A stretch of DNA of 64,000 nucleotides from the NCBI RefSeq assembly GCF_000423725.1, contig NZ_AUIN01000021.1:1-64000 (forward strand), in the 5' to 3' direction. A program made the translations under genes and the position numbers. How positions within the stretch are numbered: position 1 is the stretch's first letter; each line of letters begins with the position of its first letter. Shown here one piece after another: positions 7,951 to 18,265 of this stretch. This DNA comes from Streptococcus devriesei DSM 19639. GTDB lineage: Bacteria > Bacillota > Bacilli > Lactobacillales > Streptococcaceae. The notes under the pieces are model-generated. The model worked only from the letters and a program-made list of their open reading frames with translations. It was not told the origin of the DNA and ran no database searches.

Positions 7951-10032
7951 ATGGCTCGCGAATTTTCACTTGAAAAAACTCGTAATATTGGTATCATGGC
8001 CCACGTTGATGCCGGTAAAACAACTACAACAGAGCGTATTCTTTACTATACTGGTAAAATCCATAAAATTGGTGAAACCCACGAAGGTGCTTCACAAATG
8101 GACTGGATGGAACAAGAGCAAGAACGTGGTATTACCATCACTTCAGCTGCAACAACTGCACAATGGAAAGATCACCGTGTTAATATCATCGACACCCCGG
8201 GGCACGTGGACTTCACTATCGAAGTTCAACGTTCACTGCGTGTTCTTGACGGTGCTGTTACCGTTCTTGATGCCCAATCAGGTGTAGAACCTCAGACAGA
8301 AACTGTTTGGCGTCAAGCAACTGAATACGGTGTTCCGCGTATCGTATTTGCTAACAAAATGGACAAAATCGGTGCTGACTTCCTTTACTCAGTAAGCACT
8401 CTTCATGACCGCCTCCAGGCAAATGCTCACCCAATTCAATTGCCAATCGGTGCTGAAGATGATTTCCAAGGAATTATCGATTTAGTAACAATGAAAGCGG
8501 AAATCTATACCAATGACCTTGGTACAGACATTCTGATTGAAGATATTCCGGCAGAATATGTTGACCAAGCAAACGAATACCGTGAAAAATTGATTGAAGC
8601 AGTTGCTGAAACGGACGAAGACCTCATGATGAAATATCTTGAAGGTGAAGAAATTACAGAAGCAGAATTAAAGGCTGCTATCCGTAAAGCAACTATCAAT
8701 GTTGAATTCTTCCCTGTTCTTGCCGGTTCAGCCTTCAAAAACAAGGGTGTTCAAATGATGCTGGATGCCGTTATTGACTACCTTCCAAGTCCGCTTGATA
8801 TCCCTGCAATCAAAGGTGTAAACCCAGATACAGATGAAGAAGAAGAACGTCCAGCTTCAGATGATGAACCATTTGCAGCACTTGCCTTCAAGATTATGAC
8901 TGACCCATTTGTGGGACGTCTGACCTTCTTCCGTGTTTACTCTGGTGTTCTTAATTCAGGTTCTTACGTTTTGAACACAACCAAAGGCAAACGCGAACGT
9001 ATCGGACGTATTCTGCAAATGCATGCTAACAGCCGTCAGGAAATTGAAACCGTTTATTCTGGTGATATCGCTGCTGCTGTTGGTTTGAAAGAAACGACAA
9101 CTGGTGACTCATTGACAGATGAGAAGGCTAAGATCATTTTGGAATCTATCGAAGTTCCAGAACCGGTTATCCAGTTGATGGTTGAACCTAAATCAAAAGC
9201 TGACCAAGACAAGATGGGTGTTGCCCTGCAAAAACTTGCCGAAGAAGACCCAACCTTCCGTGTTGAAACAAACGTTGAAACTGGTGAAACTGTTATCTCT
9301 GGTATGGGTGAGCTTCACTTGGATGTCCTTGTTGACCGTATGAAACGTGAATTCAAGGTTGAAGCCAATGTAGGTGCTCCTCAAGTATCTTACCGTGAAA
9401 CATTCCGTGCTCCTACACAGGCACGTGGATTCTTCAAACGTCAATCCGGTGGTAAAGGTCAATTCGGTGATGTTTGGATTGAATTTACGCCAAATGAAGA
9501 AGGTAAAGGCTTCGAATTCGAGAACGCTATCGTCGGTGGTGTGGTTCCGCGTGAATTTATTCCAGCCGTTGAAAAAGGTCTTCAAGAGTCTATGGCTAAC
9601 GGTGTTCTTGCCGGCTATCCAATGGTTGACATTAAAGCTAAGCTTTACGATGGTTCTTACCACGATGTTGACTCATCTGAAACAGCCTTCAAGATTGCTG
9701 CATCACTTGCTCTTAAAGAAGCTGCCAAAACAGCACAGCCGGTTATTCTTGAACCAATGATGTTAGTAACCATCACAGTTCCTGAAGAAAACCTCGGTGA
9801 TGTTATGGGACATGTAACAGCTCGCCGCGGACGTGTTGATGGTATGGAAGCACATGGTAACAGCCAAATCGTCCGTGCTTATGTTCCGCTTGCTGAAATG
9901 TTCGGCTATGCAACAGTTCTTCGTTCAGCATCGCAAGGACGCGGTACCTTCATGATGGTCTTTGATCACTATGAAGATGTTCCAAAATCTGTTCAAGAAG
10001 AAATCATCAAGAAAAATGCAGGAGAAGCTTAA
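7951..10032 (+). CDS. fusA: Elongation factor G
   Basis: A 693-residue translational GTPase that drives ribosomal translocation. The G domain shows G1 [15 protein letters not shown] (residues 17-31), the switch sequence [12 protein letters not shown]3 DTPGHVDF and G4 NKMDK. Domains II-V follow, including [14 protein letters not shown]. Length is normal. A good ribosome binding site (TAGGAGAA) precedes ATG 7951. It lies in the str locus but is separated from rpsG by a terminator, and is followed by its own terminator. Confidence 0.98.
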   Translation: MAREFSLEKTRNIGIMAHVDAGKTTTTERILYYTGKIHKIGETHEGASQMDWMEQEQERGITITSAATTAQWKDHRVNIIDTPGHVDFTIEVQRSLRVLDGAVTVLDAQSGVEPQTETVWRQATEYGVPRIVFANKMDKIGADFLYSVSTLHDRLQANAHPIQLPIGAEDDFQGIIDLVTMKAEIYTNDLGTDILIEDIPAEYVDQANEYREKLIEAVAETDEDLMMKYLEGEEITEAELKAAIRKATINVEFFPVLAGSAFKNKGVQMMLDAVIDYLPSPLDIPAIKGVNPDTDEEEERPASDDEPFAALAFKIMTDPFVGRLTFFRVYSGVLNSGSYVLNTTKGKRERIGRILQMHANSRQEIETVYSGDIAAAVGLKETTTGDSLTDEKAKIILESIEVPEPVIQLMVEPKSKADQDKMGVALQKLAEEDPTFRVETNVETGETVISGMGELHLDVLVDRMKREFKVEANVGAPQVSYRETFRAPTQARGFFKRQSGGKGQFGDVWIEFTPNEEGKGFEFENAIVGGVVPREFIPAVEKGLQESMANGVLAGYPMVDIKAKLYDGSYHDVDSSETAFKIAASLALKEAAKTAQPVILEPMMLVTITVPEENLGDVMGHVTARRGRVDGMEAHGNSQIVRAYVPLAEMFGYATVLRSASQGRGTFMMVFDHYEDVPKSVQEEIIKKNAGEA

Positions 10033-10082
10033 GCTGTTTGATAAAGCATCTTAGAGCCGCAAAGACTTGATTCTTTCATAAA

Positions 10083-10137
10083 AAGGAAAACGTGAAATTT
10101 AGCTTGATAAGGCTTAGTTTTCGTTCTCCTTTTTTTC
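10083..10137 (+). terminator. Terminator of fusA
   Basis: AAGGAAAACG and CGTTCTCCTT pair across a loop and are followed by a T7 run. Confidence 0.75.
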
Positions 10138-10299
10138 TTTTCATCAAGGAAAATCGTTTGCAATTTTCTTAAAATAATTATATAATAAGGGTGTTAAAAG
10201 GTTGGTTTATACTTGTGTAAGTTAATCTTTTCACAATTGTCTAAAAGGCTCTGCCTTTTAAAATAAATTTTTTTGATTTTCATAAGGAGGAAATCACTA

Positions 10300-11313
10300 A
10301 TGGTAGTTAAAGTTGGTATTAACGGTTTCGGTCGTATCGGACGTCTTGCTTTCCGTCGTATCCAAAACGTAGAAGGTGTTGAAGTTACACGCATCAATGA
10401 CCTTACAGATCCTAATATGCTTGCACACTTGTTGAAATATGATTCAACTCAAGGTCGCTTCGATGGTAACGTTGAAGTTAAAGAAGGCGGATTCGAAGTT
10501 AACGGCAAATTCGTTAAAGTTTCTGCTGAAGCTGATCCAACAAAAATTGATTGGGCTGCTGACGGTGTAGAAATCGTTCTTGAAGCAACTGGTTTCTTTG
10601 CAACTAAAGAAGCTGCTGAAAAACATTTGCATGCTAATGGCGGTGCTAAGAAAGTTGTTATCACAGCTCCTGGTGGAAGTGATATCAAAACAATCGTTTT
10701 CAACACTAACCATGAAATCCTTGATGGTACTGAAACAGTTATCTCAGGTGCTTCATGTACTACAAACTGTCTTGCTCCAATGGCAAAAGCTTTGCAAGAT
10801 AGCTTTGGTGTAAAACAAGGTTTGATGACTACTATCCACGCTTACACTGGTGACCAAATGGTTCTTGACGGACCACACCGTAAAGGTGACCTTCGTCGTG
10901 CTCGCGCTGCTGCAGCTAACATCGTTCCTAACTCAACAGGTGCTGCAAAAGCTATCGGTCTTGTTATTCCTGAATTGAATGGTAAACTTGACGGTGCTGC
11001 TCAACGTGTTCCTGTTCCAACTGGATCAGTTACTGAATTGGTAGCAGTTCTTGATAAAGAAGTTACTGTTGATGAAGTTAACGCAGCTATGAAAGCAGCT
11101 TCAAATGAATCATACGGATACACTGAAGATCCAATCGTTTCTTCAGATATCGTAGGTATGTCATTCGGTTCATTGTTCGATGCAACTCAAACTAAAGTAC
11201 AAACTGTTGATGGCAAACAATTGGTTAAAGTTGTTTCTTGGTATGATAATGAAATGTCATACACTTCACAACTTGTTCGTACTCTTGAGTACTTTGCAAA
11301 AATCGCTAAATAA
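10300..11313 (+). CDS. gap: Glyceraldehyde-3-phosphate dehydrogenase (glycolytic)
   Basis: A 337-residue NAD-dependent enzyme making 1,3-bisphosphoglycerate. It starts [15 protein letters not shown], the NAD-binding Rossmann motif. The catalytic Cys lies in [13 protein letters not shown] (about residues 149-161) and the base His in [13 protein letters not shown] 10300 is chosen because AAGGAGGAAA precedes it; the upstream in-frame ATG (10273) lies before that site. Its third codon positions are strongly biased to T and A, as in highly expressed streptococcal genes. Confidence 0.98.
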   Translation: MVVKVGINGFGRIGRLAFRRIQNVEGVEVTRINDLTDPNMLAHLLKYDSTQGRFDGNVEVKEGGFEVNGKFVKVSAEADPTKIDWAADGVEIVLEATGFFATKEAAEKHLHANGGAKKVVITAPGGSDIKTIVFNTNHEILDGTETVISGASCTTNCLAPMAKALQDSFGVKQGLMTTIHAYTGDQMVLDGPHRKGDLRRARAAAANIVPNSTGAAKAIGLVIPELNGKLDGAAQRVPVPTGSVTELVAVLDKEVTVDEVNAAMKAASNESYGYTEDPIVSSDIVGMSFGSLFDATQTKVQTVDGKQLVKVVSWYDNEMSYTSQLVRTLEYFAKIAK

Positions 11314-11327
11314 TAGTGATTGTAAAA

Positions 11328-11354
11328 GAAGAAGGCTTCGGCCTTCTTTTTTGT
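11328..11354 (+). terminator. Terminator of gap
   Basis: AGAAGGC-TTCG-GCCTTCT with a T6 tail; the UUCG tetraloop is a classic stable hairpin. Confidence 0.92.
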
Positions 11355-11461
11355 TTCAAAAAATGCAGAAGCTGCAGCCATCATTTCAAAATAATAGACT
11401 TTTAAAAAAGCCGATGTTATAATGAAAGAAAGCAGTTTCACAGATAAAAAGGAGAAGAGAT

Positions 11462-12304
11462 ATGGAAGTTTATACGTTGAATAATGGTGTAAAAATCCCA
11501 AAGATTGGTTTTGGAACATGGCAGATTCCTGATGGCGATGAGGCTTATAACAGTGTCAGCCATGCACTTAAAGTAGGCTACCGCCATGTAGACACTGCAC
11601 AGGCATACGGCAATGAGGTCAGTGTCGGAAAAGCAATTGCAGACAGTGGCATAGCGCGTTCTGATATTTTTTTAACAACAAAAGTTTGGAATGACAAACA
11701 TGATTATGAACGGGCCAAAGTTTCTATTGATGAATCGCTTGAAAAACTTGGTGTTGATTATTTAGATCTTCTTTTGATTCACTGGCCTAATCCTAAAGCT
11801 TTGCGGGAGAATGACGCTTGGAAAGCGGGGAATGCCGGTGCTTGGAAGGCTATGGAAGAAGCTTATCAGGCTGGAAAAGTTCGTGCGATTGGTGTTTCAA
11901 ACTTTATGATTCATCACCTGGAAGCACTGTTTGAAACAGCTGAAGTTAAACCGCATGTCAATCAAATTCTTTTAGCCCCAGGCTGTGTTCAGGAAGAATT
12001 AGTTGATTTTTGCCGAGCTAATGATATTCTTTTAGAAGCTTACAGCCCGCTGGGAACCGGAACAATCTTTGGCAATCCGGTGGTGGAAGAAATTGCTGAT
12101 AAATATGATAAATCAGTCGCCCAAGTTGCCCTGCGCTGGTCGCTGCAAAAAGGATTCCTGCCTTTGCCAAAATCAGTGACTCCTAAAAATATTGAGGCTA
12201 ATCTGCATATCTTTGACTTTGATTTGGACGGAGAGGATATCAGCAAATTAGACAAGCTTGAGGGCCTTAAAACCCAGCAAAATCCTGATCAGGTTAACTT
12301 CTAA
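11462..12304 (+). CDS. Aldo/keto reductase (2,5-diketogluconate reductase type)
   Basis: A 280-residue NADPH-dependent carbonyl reductase of the AKR barrel family. The tetrad is visible: Asp in GYRHVDTAQAYGNE, Tyr in the same block, Lys in FLTTKVW and His in LLIHWPNP. The NADPH-binding end has LPLPKSVTPKNIEANL. The start follows AAGGAGAAGAG. The natural substrate cannot be told from sequence. It stands alone between gap and pgk, followed by a terminator at 12337. Confidence 0.9.
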   Translation: MEVYTLNNGVKIPKIGFGTWQIPDGDEAYNSVSHALKVGYRHVDTAQAYGNEVSVGKAIADSGIARSDIFLTTKVWNDKHDYERAKVSIDESLEKLGVDYLDLLLIHWPNPKALRENDAWKAGNAGAWKAMEEAYQAGKVRAIGVSNFMIHHLEALFETAEVKPHVNQILLAPGCVQEELVDFCRANDILLEAYSPLGTGTIFGNPVVEEIADKYDKSVAQVALRWSLQKGFLPLPKSVTPKNIEANLHIFDFDLDGEDISKLDKLEGLKTQQNPDQVNF

Positions 12305-12336
12305 TTATGGCAGCTGCAATCAGCTGTTTGTTCCAT

Positions 12337-12386
12337 AAAAGAGTAAGGCATATCTCTTCAACGTTTTATGACCTTACTCTTTTTTA
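12337..12386 (+). terminator. Terminator of the aldo/keto reductase gene
   Basis: AAAAGAGTAAGG and CCTTACTCTTTTTT form a 12-bp stem with a T tail. Confidence 0.85.
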
Positions 12387-12520
12387 TGCCTGCCGGCTTT
12401 CGCTGTGAGAATGATACTTTATTTTGTAAATTAGGGAATGAAACGGCTTTACGGATTCCACTTTGGGGAAATTTGTGATATAATTAGCATGTATAAAAAT
12501 TTTTTAAGGAGTCTACATTC

Positions 12521-13717
12521 ATGGCTAAATTGACTGTTAAAGACGTTGATTTAAAAGGTAAAAAAGTTCTCGTTCGCGTTGACTTTAATGTACCTTTGAA
12601 AGATGGCGTTATCACTAACGATAACCGTATTACTGCGGCTCTCCCAACCATTAAGTACATCATTGAGCATGGCGGCCGTGCTGTGCTGTTCTCTCACCTT
12701 GGACGTGTGAAAGAAGAAGCTGACAAGGAAGGTAAATCACTTGCTCCTGTAGCTAAGGACTTGGCTGCTAAATTAGGCCAAGATGTTGTTTTCCCAGGTG
12801 TTACACGTGGTGCCGAATTGGAAGCTGCTATCGACGCTTTGAAAGATGGCGAAGTTCTCTTGGTTGAAAACACTCGTTTTGAAGATGTTGATGGCAAGAA
12901 AGAATCTAAAAATGATCCAGAACTTGGCAAATACTGGGCCAGCCTTGGCGACGGTATCTTCGTAAACGATGCCTTTGGTACAGCTCACCGTGCTCACGCT
13001 TCAAATGTCGGTATCTCAGCAAACGTTGAAAAGGCAGTTGCCGGTTTCCTTCTTGAAAACGAAATTGCTTACATCCAAGAAGCTGTTGACAACCCGGTTC
13101 GTCCATTCATCGCTATTCTTGGTGGTTCAAAAGTTTCAGACAAGATCGGTGTTATTGAAAATCTTCTTGAAAAAGCTGACAAAGTTCTTATCGGCGGCGG
13201 TATGACCTATACATTCCTTAAGGCTCAAGGAATTGAAATCGGTGATTCACTTGTCGAAGAAGACAAGCTGGATATCGCTAAAGCTCTTCTTGAAAAATCA
13301 AATGGCAAATTAATCTTGCCGGTTGACTCAAAAGAAGCCAATGCTTTTGCTGACTACACTGAAGTTCGTGATACTGAAGGCGAAGCCATTGATCCAGGAT
13401 TCCTCGGTCTTGATATCGGTCCTAAGTCTATCGCTAAATTTGACCAAGAATTGACTGGTGCCAAAACAGTTGTCTGGAACGGACCTATGGGTGTCTTTGA
13501 AAATCCTGATTTCCAAGCTGGTACTATCGGTGTGATGGATGCTATTGTGAAACAACCAGGTGTTAAATCAATCATCGGCGGCGGCGATTCAGCTGCAGCA
13601 GCTATCAACCTCGGCCGTGCAGACAAATTCTCATGGATTTCAACAGGCGGCGGCGCGTCAATGGAACTCCTTGAAGGTAAAGTGTTGCCAGGTTTAGCAG
13701 CTCTTACTGAAAAATAA
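12521..13717 (+). CDS. pgk: Phosphoglycerate kinase
   Basis: A 398-residue glycolytic kinase making ATP from 1,3-bisphosphoglycerate. It starts [20 protein letters not shown], with the substrate-binding RVDFNVPL, the hinge region [11 protein letters not shown] and the nucleotide-binding GGGDSAAA near the C-terminus. AAGGAG precedes the start. It is intact and ends [11 protein letters not shown]. Remarkably, fragments encoding exactly this tail recur several times downstream (13956-14510). Confidence 0.98.
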   Translation: MAKLTVKDVDLKGKKVLVRVDFNVPLKDGVITNDNRITAALPTIKYIIEHGGRAVLFSHLGRVKEEADKEGKSLAPVAKDLAAKLGQDVVFPGVTRGAELEAAIDALKDGEVLLVENTRFEDVDGKKESKNDPELGKYWASLGDGIFVNDAFGTAHRAHASNVGISANVEKAVAGFLLENEIAYIQEAVDNPVRPFIAILGGSKVSDKIGVIENLLEKADKVLIGGGMTYTFLKAQGIEIGDSLVEEDKLDIAKALLEKSNGKLILPVDSKEANAFADYTEVRDTEGEAIDPGFLGLDIGPKSIAKFDQELTGAKTVVWNGPMGVFENPDFQAGTIGVMDAIVKQPGVKSIIGGGDSAAAAINLGRADKFSWISTGGGASMELLEGKVLPGLAALTEK

Positions 13718-14280
13718 GCCTTGAAGGCTAGAAAAAAAGAGACATTTGTCTCTTTTTTTCTGTACATTGCTTAGAGTTTCTACGAAGCGGAGCGAGTTAG
13801 AAAATCTAGCAAGGTAAAAAGTACTTCCAGGACTTGCGGCTCTTACTGAGAAATAAAATCTTGCGACGAAAAGAGTTGTGAATACAACTCTTTTCTAGTA
13901 CATACGCTAGATTTTCTGCGAAACAAAGTGAGCATAGAAAATCAGCGGAGGTAAAGGTAAAGTGTTGCCAGGTTTAGCAGCTCTTACTGAAAAATAAGCC
14001 TTGAAGGCTAGAAAAAAGGAGACATTTGTCTCTTTTTTTCTGTACATCGCTTAGAGTTTCTACGAAGCGGAGCGAGTTAGAAAATCTAGCAAGGTAAAAA
14101 GTACTTCCAGGACTTGCGGCTCTTACTGAGAAATAAAATCTTGCGACGAAAAGAGTTGTGAATACAACTCTTTTCTAGTACATACGCTAGATTTTCCGCG
14201 AAACAAAGTGAGCATAGAAAATCAGCGGAGGTAAAGGTAAAGTGTTGCCAGGTTTAGCAGCGCTTACTGAAAAATAGGCG
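13676..14280. repeat. 280-bp tandem repeat echoing the pgk 3' end
   Basis: The sequence GGTAAAGTGTTGCCAGG begins at 13676 (inside pgk), 13956 and 14236, an exact 280-bp period. Units 1 and 2 are nearly identical throughout; unit 3 is cut after about 45 bp. Each full unit contains the last coding stretch of pgk with its stop and the pgk terminator, then a second diverged copy of the same tail (GGTAAAAAGTACTTCCAGG) with another hairpin (AAAAGAGTTGTGAATACAACTCTTTT). A further diverged tail lies at about 14470-14506. The echoed tails have no start codon or ribosome binding site, so they are not genes. Confidence 0.9.
13732..13759 (+). terminator. Terminator of pgk (repeated in the tandem units)
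   Basis: AAAAAAAGAGAC-ATTT-GTCTCTTTTTTT, a near-perfect hairpin 15 bp past the stop. It recurs at about 14013-14039 in the next 280-bp unit. Confidence 0.9.
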
Positions 14281-14747
14281 GTAAGTCAGAAATCTTTGAT
14301 TTCGTAGACGCACCCCGCAAGGCTAAATAGGCTGGTCACAGATGTAATGAGGTGAACTGCCATTCAGCTACTGCGAAATTTGAGAACTCGAAAAAGCACT
14401 GAAAGGTGCTTTTTCTATGCATTGCCAGAGTTTCTGTGAAATGAAGCAAACTAAAAACGATAGCAAAGTATAAAGTACTATTAGGCTTGGCAGCACTGAC
14501 AGATAAGCTGAGTCAGTCTAACATCTGACAGCCGTTTGTGATTTTAAGCTTGTTTCAGGTGAAGTCAGGCGTTTTTCAGACGTATTGAAATCAGAAGCAG
14601 ATGGCTGAAGACCCTATAATATGATAAAATGAAAGAGAAAATTAATATGGAGAAAGCTCTGGGGAAGCTATCTGCATCTCATGCAGGCTGACTGGTAAAC
14701 TCCGATTAATCTTTCAAATCGTAAAAATGATGGTGATATAATAATCT
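14281..14747. other. Gene-free stretch after the pgk echoes
   Basis: It holds one more diverged pgk-tail copy (about 14470-14506, translating K-V-L-L-G-L-A-A-L-T-D-K-stop) and a hairpin AAAAAGCACTGAAAGGTGCTTTTT at 14392-14415. Before the next gene lies a possibly structured leader (about 14645-14705) bounded by GGAG and CTCC. I recognise no known riboswitch in it. Confidence 0.5.
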
Positions 14748-15287
14748 ATGAATAATCTGAAACGTTTTTTAATGCGTTATAAATTTGAAATCAATAACTT
14801 TAAACTAGGCATGCGTACTATAAAGACAGGAATCGCAGTCTTTTTAGTTCTCCTCTTGTTTCATTTTTTTGGCTGGGAAGGTCTGCAAATCGGAACTTTA
14901 ACGGCTGTTTTTAGTTTGCGTGAGGACTTTGATAAAAGTGTCCACTTTGGAACATCCAGAATTGTAGGCAACAGTATCGGCGGCTTTTATTCAATGATTT
15001 TTTTCTTGCTAAACGGCTTGCTGCACTATCAATTCTGGGTGACACTTATTTTTGTTCCTATTTTTACCATGTTAACAATTATGACCAATGTTGCCATGAA
15101 TAATAAAACAGGAATTATCGGCGGTGTTGCAGCCTTGCTTATCATTACACTTTCTATTCCCAAAGATGAAACGATTTTTTATGTGTGTGCCAGAATAGCA
15201 GAAACTTTTGTGGGAGTTTTTATTGCTACTGCGGTAAACACAGATGTTGACAAGCTGCGGGAGATATTTTACAAGAAGGGAACATAA
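14748..15287 (+). CDS. Aromatic acid exporter family (ArAE) membrane protein
   Basis: A 179-residue integral membrane protein of the DUF939/ArAE_1 type. A short basic N-terminus is followed by about five hydrophobic segments (around residues 27-42, 46-58, 73-92, 96-115 and 123-140). The conserved opening block is GMRTIKTGIAVFLVLLLFHFFGW, given here only as positions 22-44. Proteins of this kind are proposed exporters, but the substrate is unknown. It is shorter than family members with a C-terminal cytoplasmic domain. It precedes glnRA, a common streptococcal order. Confidence 0.8.
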   Translation: MNNLKRFLMRYKFEINNFKLGMRTIKTGIAVFLVLLLFHFFGWEGLQIGTLTAVFSLREDFDKSVHFGTSRIVGNSIGGFYSMIFFLLNGLLHYQFWVTLIFVPIFTMLTIMTNVAMNNKTGIIGGVAALLIITLSIPKDETIFYVCARIAETFVGVFIATAVNTDVDKLREIFYKKGT

Positions 15288-15300
15288 TTTTGATATTTTG

Positions 15301-15317
15301 TGTCATAAAATATGACA
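15301..15317. promoter_or_regulatory. GlnR operator upstream of glnRA
   Basis: TGTCATAAAATATGACA matches the GlnR box pattern TGTNA-N7-TNACA exactly and is a near-perfect palindrome. It lies just upstream of the -35 box of the glnR promoter, consistent with nitrogen-dependent autoregulation of the operon. Confidence 0.9.
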
Positions 15318-15323
15318 TAAGGG

Positions 15324-15352
15324 TTGACACTCCCTTATTTTCAGAATATAAT
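15324..15352 (+). promoter_or_regulatory. glnRA promoter
   Basis: TTGACA (15324-15329) and TATAAT (15347-15352), both consensus, with a 17-bp spacer. The GlnR box ends 6 bp upstream. Confidence 0.92.
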
Positions 15353-15374
15353 AGACAATGAAAGGAGGGAAATC

Positions 15375-15746
15375 GTGAAAGAAAAAGAACTAAGACGGTC
15401 AATGGCAGTATTTCCTATTGGTACCGTTATGAAATTAACAGATTTGACAGCTCGTCAAATTCGATATTATGAAGATCAAGGGTTGCTAACACCGGATCGT
15501 AGTTCAGGCAATCGTCGGCTTTATTCTTTAAATGACATGGATACCTTGCTTGAAATCAAAGATTTCTTAGATGAAGGTTTAAATATTGCGGCTATCAAGA
15601 GAGAATATGCTGATCGCAAAGACAGGGCTTTGAAGAAAAAGAAGACTCTTACAGATGCGGACGTTCGCCGTATCTTGCATGATGAACTCCGAAATCAGGG
15701 CCGTTTTTCCAGCCCGACGCAACCCCTTGGCGGTTTACGTATGTAA
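15375..15746 (+). CDS. glnR: Nitrogen regulator GlnR (MerR family)
   Basis: A 123-residue MerR-type repressor of glutamine synthesis and uptake genes. The winged helix reads MKLTDLTARQIRYYEDQGLL (about 19-38) with the usual NRRLYS wing. The C-terminal tail (FSSPTQPLGGLRM) resembles the autoinhibitory tail that responds to feedback-inhibited glutamine synthetase. I chose GTG 15375 because AAAGGAGGG sits 5 bp upstream. Its own operator is at 15301. glnA follows after 53 bp. Confidence 0.94.
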   Translation: MKEKELRRSMAVFPIGTVMKLTDLTARQIRYYEDQGLLTPDRSSGNRRLYSLNDMDTLLEIKDFLDEGLNIAAIKREYADRKDRALKKKKTLTDADVRRILHDELRNQGRFSSPTQPLGGLRM

Positions 15747-15799
15747 TAGCATGCGTAGCATCATTTTTTATTTATTTCATATTTTAAAAGGAGGCCTTT

Positions 15800-17143
15800 A
15801 TGGCAATCACAGCAGCTGACATTCGTCGTGAAGTTAAAGAGAAAAATGTTACCTTCCTTCGCTTAATGTTTACAGACATTTTGGGAATTATGAAGAATGT
15901 GGAGATTCCAGCTACTGACGAGCAACTAGAAAAAATACTTTCAAATAAGGCAATGTTTGACGGTTCTTCAATTGAAGGATTTGTCCGTATCAACGAATCT
16001 GACATGTATCTTTATCCGGATTTGAATACGTGGACAGTCTTTCCTTGGGGAGACGAGAACGGTGCTGTTGCAGGTCTTATTTGTGATATTTACACATCAG
16101 AAGGAGAACCTTTCCCGGGTGATCCGCGCGGTAACCTCAAAAAAGCGCTTCGCCACATGGAGAAAATTGGTTATAAATCATTTAATTTAGGACCAGAACC
16201 AGAATTTTTCCTTTTCAAGATGGACAATCTTGGCAATCCGACAACTGAGGTTAATGATAAAGGCGGTTATTTTGATTTGGCACCGACCGATCTTGCCGAT
16301 AATACACGCCGTGAAATTGTAAATGTCTTGACCAAGATGGGCTTTGAAGTAGAAGCCAGTCATCACGAAGTAGCTGTTGGGCAGCATGAAATTGACTTTA
16401 AATATGCCGATGTTTTAACTGCTTGTGATAAAATCCAGCTCTTTAAATTAGTTGTAAAAACGATTGCTCGTAAACACGGTCTCTATGCAACCTTTATGGC
16501 CAAACCTAAATATGGTATTGCAGGATCCGGTATGCATTGTAATATGTCACTGTTCGGCAAAGACGGCAATGCTTTCTTTGATCCGAAAGATCCGCGCGGT
16601 ATGCAGCTGTCACAGGATGCCTATTATTTCTTGGGCGGTTTAATGAGACATGCCTATAGCTACACTGCCATCATGAATCCGACAGTTAATTCCTACAAGC
16701 GCTTGGTTCCTGGTTATGAAGCACCGGTTTATATCGCTTGGGCCGGCCGCAATCGCTCGCCTTTGATTCGTGTTCCTGCATCGCGCGGTGTCAGCACACG
16801 TTTGGAGCTGCGTTCAGTTGACCCGACAGCCAACCCTTACTTAGCGCTTGCCGTTCTTTTGGAATCAGGTCTTGATGGTATTGAAAATAAAATTGAAGCG
16901 CCGGCGCCTGTTGAGTCTAACATTTATATTATGACAGCAGAAGAACGTAAAGAAGCAGGAATACTTGATCTTCCATCAACTCTTCACAACGCTCTTAAAG
17001 CTCTTCAGGAAGATGAGGTTGTTAAAGCGGCTCTTGGTGAACACATTTACGTCAATTTCTTAGAGGCTAAGCGCATTGAATGGTCGAGCTATGCAGCCTT
17101 TGTTTCACAGTGGGAAGTAGATAATTACCTCGATCTTTATTAA
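15800..17143 (+). CDS. glnA: Glutamine synthetase, type I
   Basis: A 447-residue GSI-alpha type enzyme joining ammonia to glutamate using ATP. Visible blocks are [12 protein letters not shown] (binding loop), GPEPEFFLF (metal ligands), [26 protein letters not shown] and [17 protein letters not shown]. It lacks the adenylylation-loop insertion of the beta type, as expected in Firmicutes. A strong AAAGGAGG precedes the ATG. It shares the GlnR-controlled promoter with glnR and ends at a terminator (17161). Confidence 0.97.
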   Translation: MAITAADIRREVKEKNVTFLRLMFTDILGIMKNVEIPATDEQLEKILSNKAMFDGSSIEGFVRINESDMYLYPDLNTWTVFPWGDENGAVAGLICDIYTSEGEPFPGDPRGNLKKALRHMEKIGYKSFNLGPEPEFFLFKMDNLGNPTTEVNDKGGYFDLAPTDLADNTRREIVNVLTKMGFEVEASHHEVAVGQHEIDFKYADVLTACDKIQLFKLVVKTIARKHGLYATFMAKPKYGIAGSGMHCNMSLFGKDGNAFFDPKDPRGMQLSQDAYYFLGGLMRHAYSYTAIMNPTVNSYKRLVPGYEAPVYIAWAGRNRSPLIRVPASRGVSTRLELRSVDPTANPYLALAVLLESGLDGIENKIEAPAPVESNIYIMTAEERKEAGILDLPSTLHNALKALQEDEVVKAALGEHIYVNFLEAKRIEWSSYAAFVSQWEVDNYLDLY

Positions 17144-17160
17144 GAAAAAACAATATATTA

Positions 17161-17187
17161 AAAGCCAGAATGACTATTTCTGGCTTC
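17161..17187 (+). terminator. Terminator of glnA, first copy
   Basis: AAGCCAGAA-TGACTA-TTTCTGGCTT hairpin just after the stop codon, but with a poor T tail. A near-identical hairpin with a better T tail lies at 17476. Confidence 0.75.
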
Positions 17188-17233
17188 AGACTGAAGAAAA
17201 AGTCTATTTTCTTAAAAAGTAATATTTTGTTAT

Positions 17234-17368
17234 GATACTTTCCTTAGGTAGCACGGACGGTAGCGACTTCCTTCGGAATTCCAAACCTAGATTTTGAGCC
17301 TAGGTCTCAAAATCTCCGAGAGGCAGAAACTCACTGTTCCTGCCTCTTTTGCTACATCGGAAAGTATC
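17234..17368. repeat. 135-bp closed-stem element (MITE-like or structured RNA)
   Basis: The ends GATACTTTCC (17234-17243) and GGAAAGTATC (17359-17368) are perfect 10-bp inverted repeats, continued by GGTAGCA against TGCTAC. Inside are two more hairpins: AGATTTTGAG/CTCAAAATCT (about 17289-17318) and GAGGCAG/CTGCCTC (about 17319-17347). The whole folds as a closing stem with internal arms. No ORF is present. It could be a miniature inverted-repeat element or an RNA; the two glnA-terminator copies on either side favour insertion. Confidence 0.6.
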
Positions 17369-17475
17369 GGATCAGGCTTCGCTCATTTCTACATCATCTT
17401 ATAAAAACGAAAAGTGATACGATTCTATGTTGGAATTTTAGAGAGAATTTAGTTTTGGGAGTTTGTCTACAACCT

Positions 17476-17505
17476 GAAGCCAGAATGACAATTTCTGGCT
17501 TTTTT
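17476..17505 (+). terminator. Second copy of the glnA terminator
   Basis: GAAGCCAGAATGACAATTTC followed by TGGCTTTTTTG repeats the 17161 hairpin with one change in the loop and adds a T6 tail. The two copies flank the 17234-17368 element. Confidence 0.8.
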
Positions 17506-17622
17506 GTGGAAAATGTTATTTTTAGACGATAAGAATTGTTGTTTTCTTAACTTAGCCTTAAAACAGCTGAAATATTTGTAGGTTATCATGATTATATCAC
17601 TTTTCGGAGGTTATATATTGTC

Positions 17623-18252
17623 ATGATAAAAGAGAGTACAACAGCTAAATTTTTAGGGAAGGCTGCCTTAGCAGTAGCTGTGACAGCAGCGGCAGGCTTT
17701 TTAGGAGATCAAGTAACTAAAGCTGATGAGTATGTTCTTCAAGAAGGAGATTCCTTCTTTAGTGTTGCCCAAAAGTACAATATGGATGTATATGAGTTAG
17801 CAGCACTTAACGGAAAAGATATTACAAGTCTCATTTTACCAGGACAAACCTTAACTGTTAACGGTCCTGCAGCACCAGCGCCTGCAGACAATAGTCAGGC
17901 ACAAGCACCGGCTGCTGATGGCAATACTTACCCTGTTGGCCAATGTACCTGGGGAGTTAAAGAAGTAGCGACTTGGGCCGGCGACTGGTGGGGCAACGGC
18001 GGTGACTGGGCTGCCTCTGCAGCAGCACAAGGTTACAGTGTTGGTAATATTCCAGCAGTAGGCTCTATCATGTGCTGGACAGATGGTGGTTATGGACATG
18101 TTGCCTATGTAACAGCTGTTGGTGCAGACGGCAAAATTCAAGTTCTGGAATCAAATTATAAAGATCAGCAATGGCTTGATAACTACCGCGGTTGGTTCGA
18201 TCCGAATAATAGCGGTACTCCGGGAACTGTCAGCTATATTTATGCGAATTAA
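17623..18252 (+). CDS. Secreted LysM-CHAP cell-wall protein
   Basis: A 209-residue exported protein. A basic N-terminus and hydrophobic segment (about residues 12-27) followed by Asp/Lys/Ala look like a signal peptide cut near residue 35. One LysM domain (about 36-80, EYVLQEGDSFFSVAQKYN) binds peptidoglycan. An Ala/Pro linker leads to a CHAP amidase/endopeptidase domain (about 105-209) with catalytic Cys in GQCTWG and His in YGHVAYV. A likely role is peptidoglycan remodelling in division or lysis. CGGAGG precedes the start. Confidence 0.92.
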   Translation: MIKESTTAKFLGKAALAVAVTAAAGFLGDQVTKADEYVLQEGDSFFSVAQKYNMDVYELAALNGKDITSLILPGQTLTVNGPAAPAPADNSQAQAPAADGNTYPVGQCTWGVKEVATWAGDWWGNGGDWAASAAAQGYSVGNIPAVGSIMCWTDGGYGHVAYVTAVGADGKIQVLESNYKDQQWLDNYRGWFDPNNSGTPGTVSYIYAN

Positions 18253-18265
18253 AAATCAAACATTC

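Noticed and set aside
13354-13767. 137-codon antisense frame over pgk
   Set aside because: Shadow of the pgk codon pattern on the opposite strand; no ribosome binding site.
13956-14510. Second small genes ending in [11 protein letters not shown]
   Set aside because: The echoes lack start codons and ribosome binding sites and are only 3'-end copies of pgk.
14645-14705. Riboswitch upstream of the aromatic acid exporter gene
   Set aside because: A GGAG/CTCC closing pair and small hairpins are present, but I could match no known aptamer core, so it is only mentioned as a possible structured leader.
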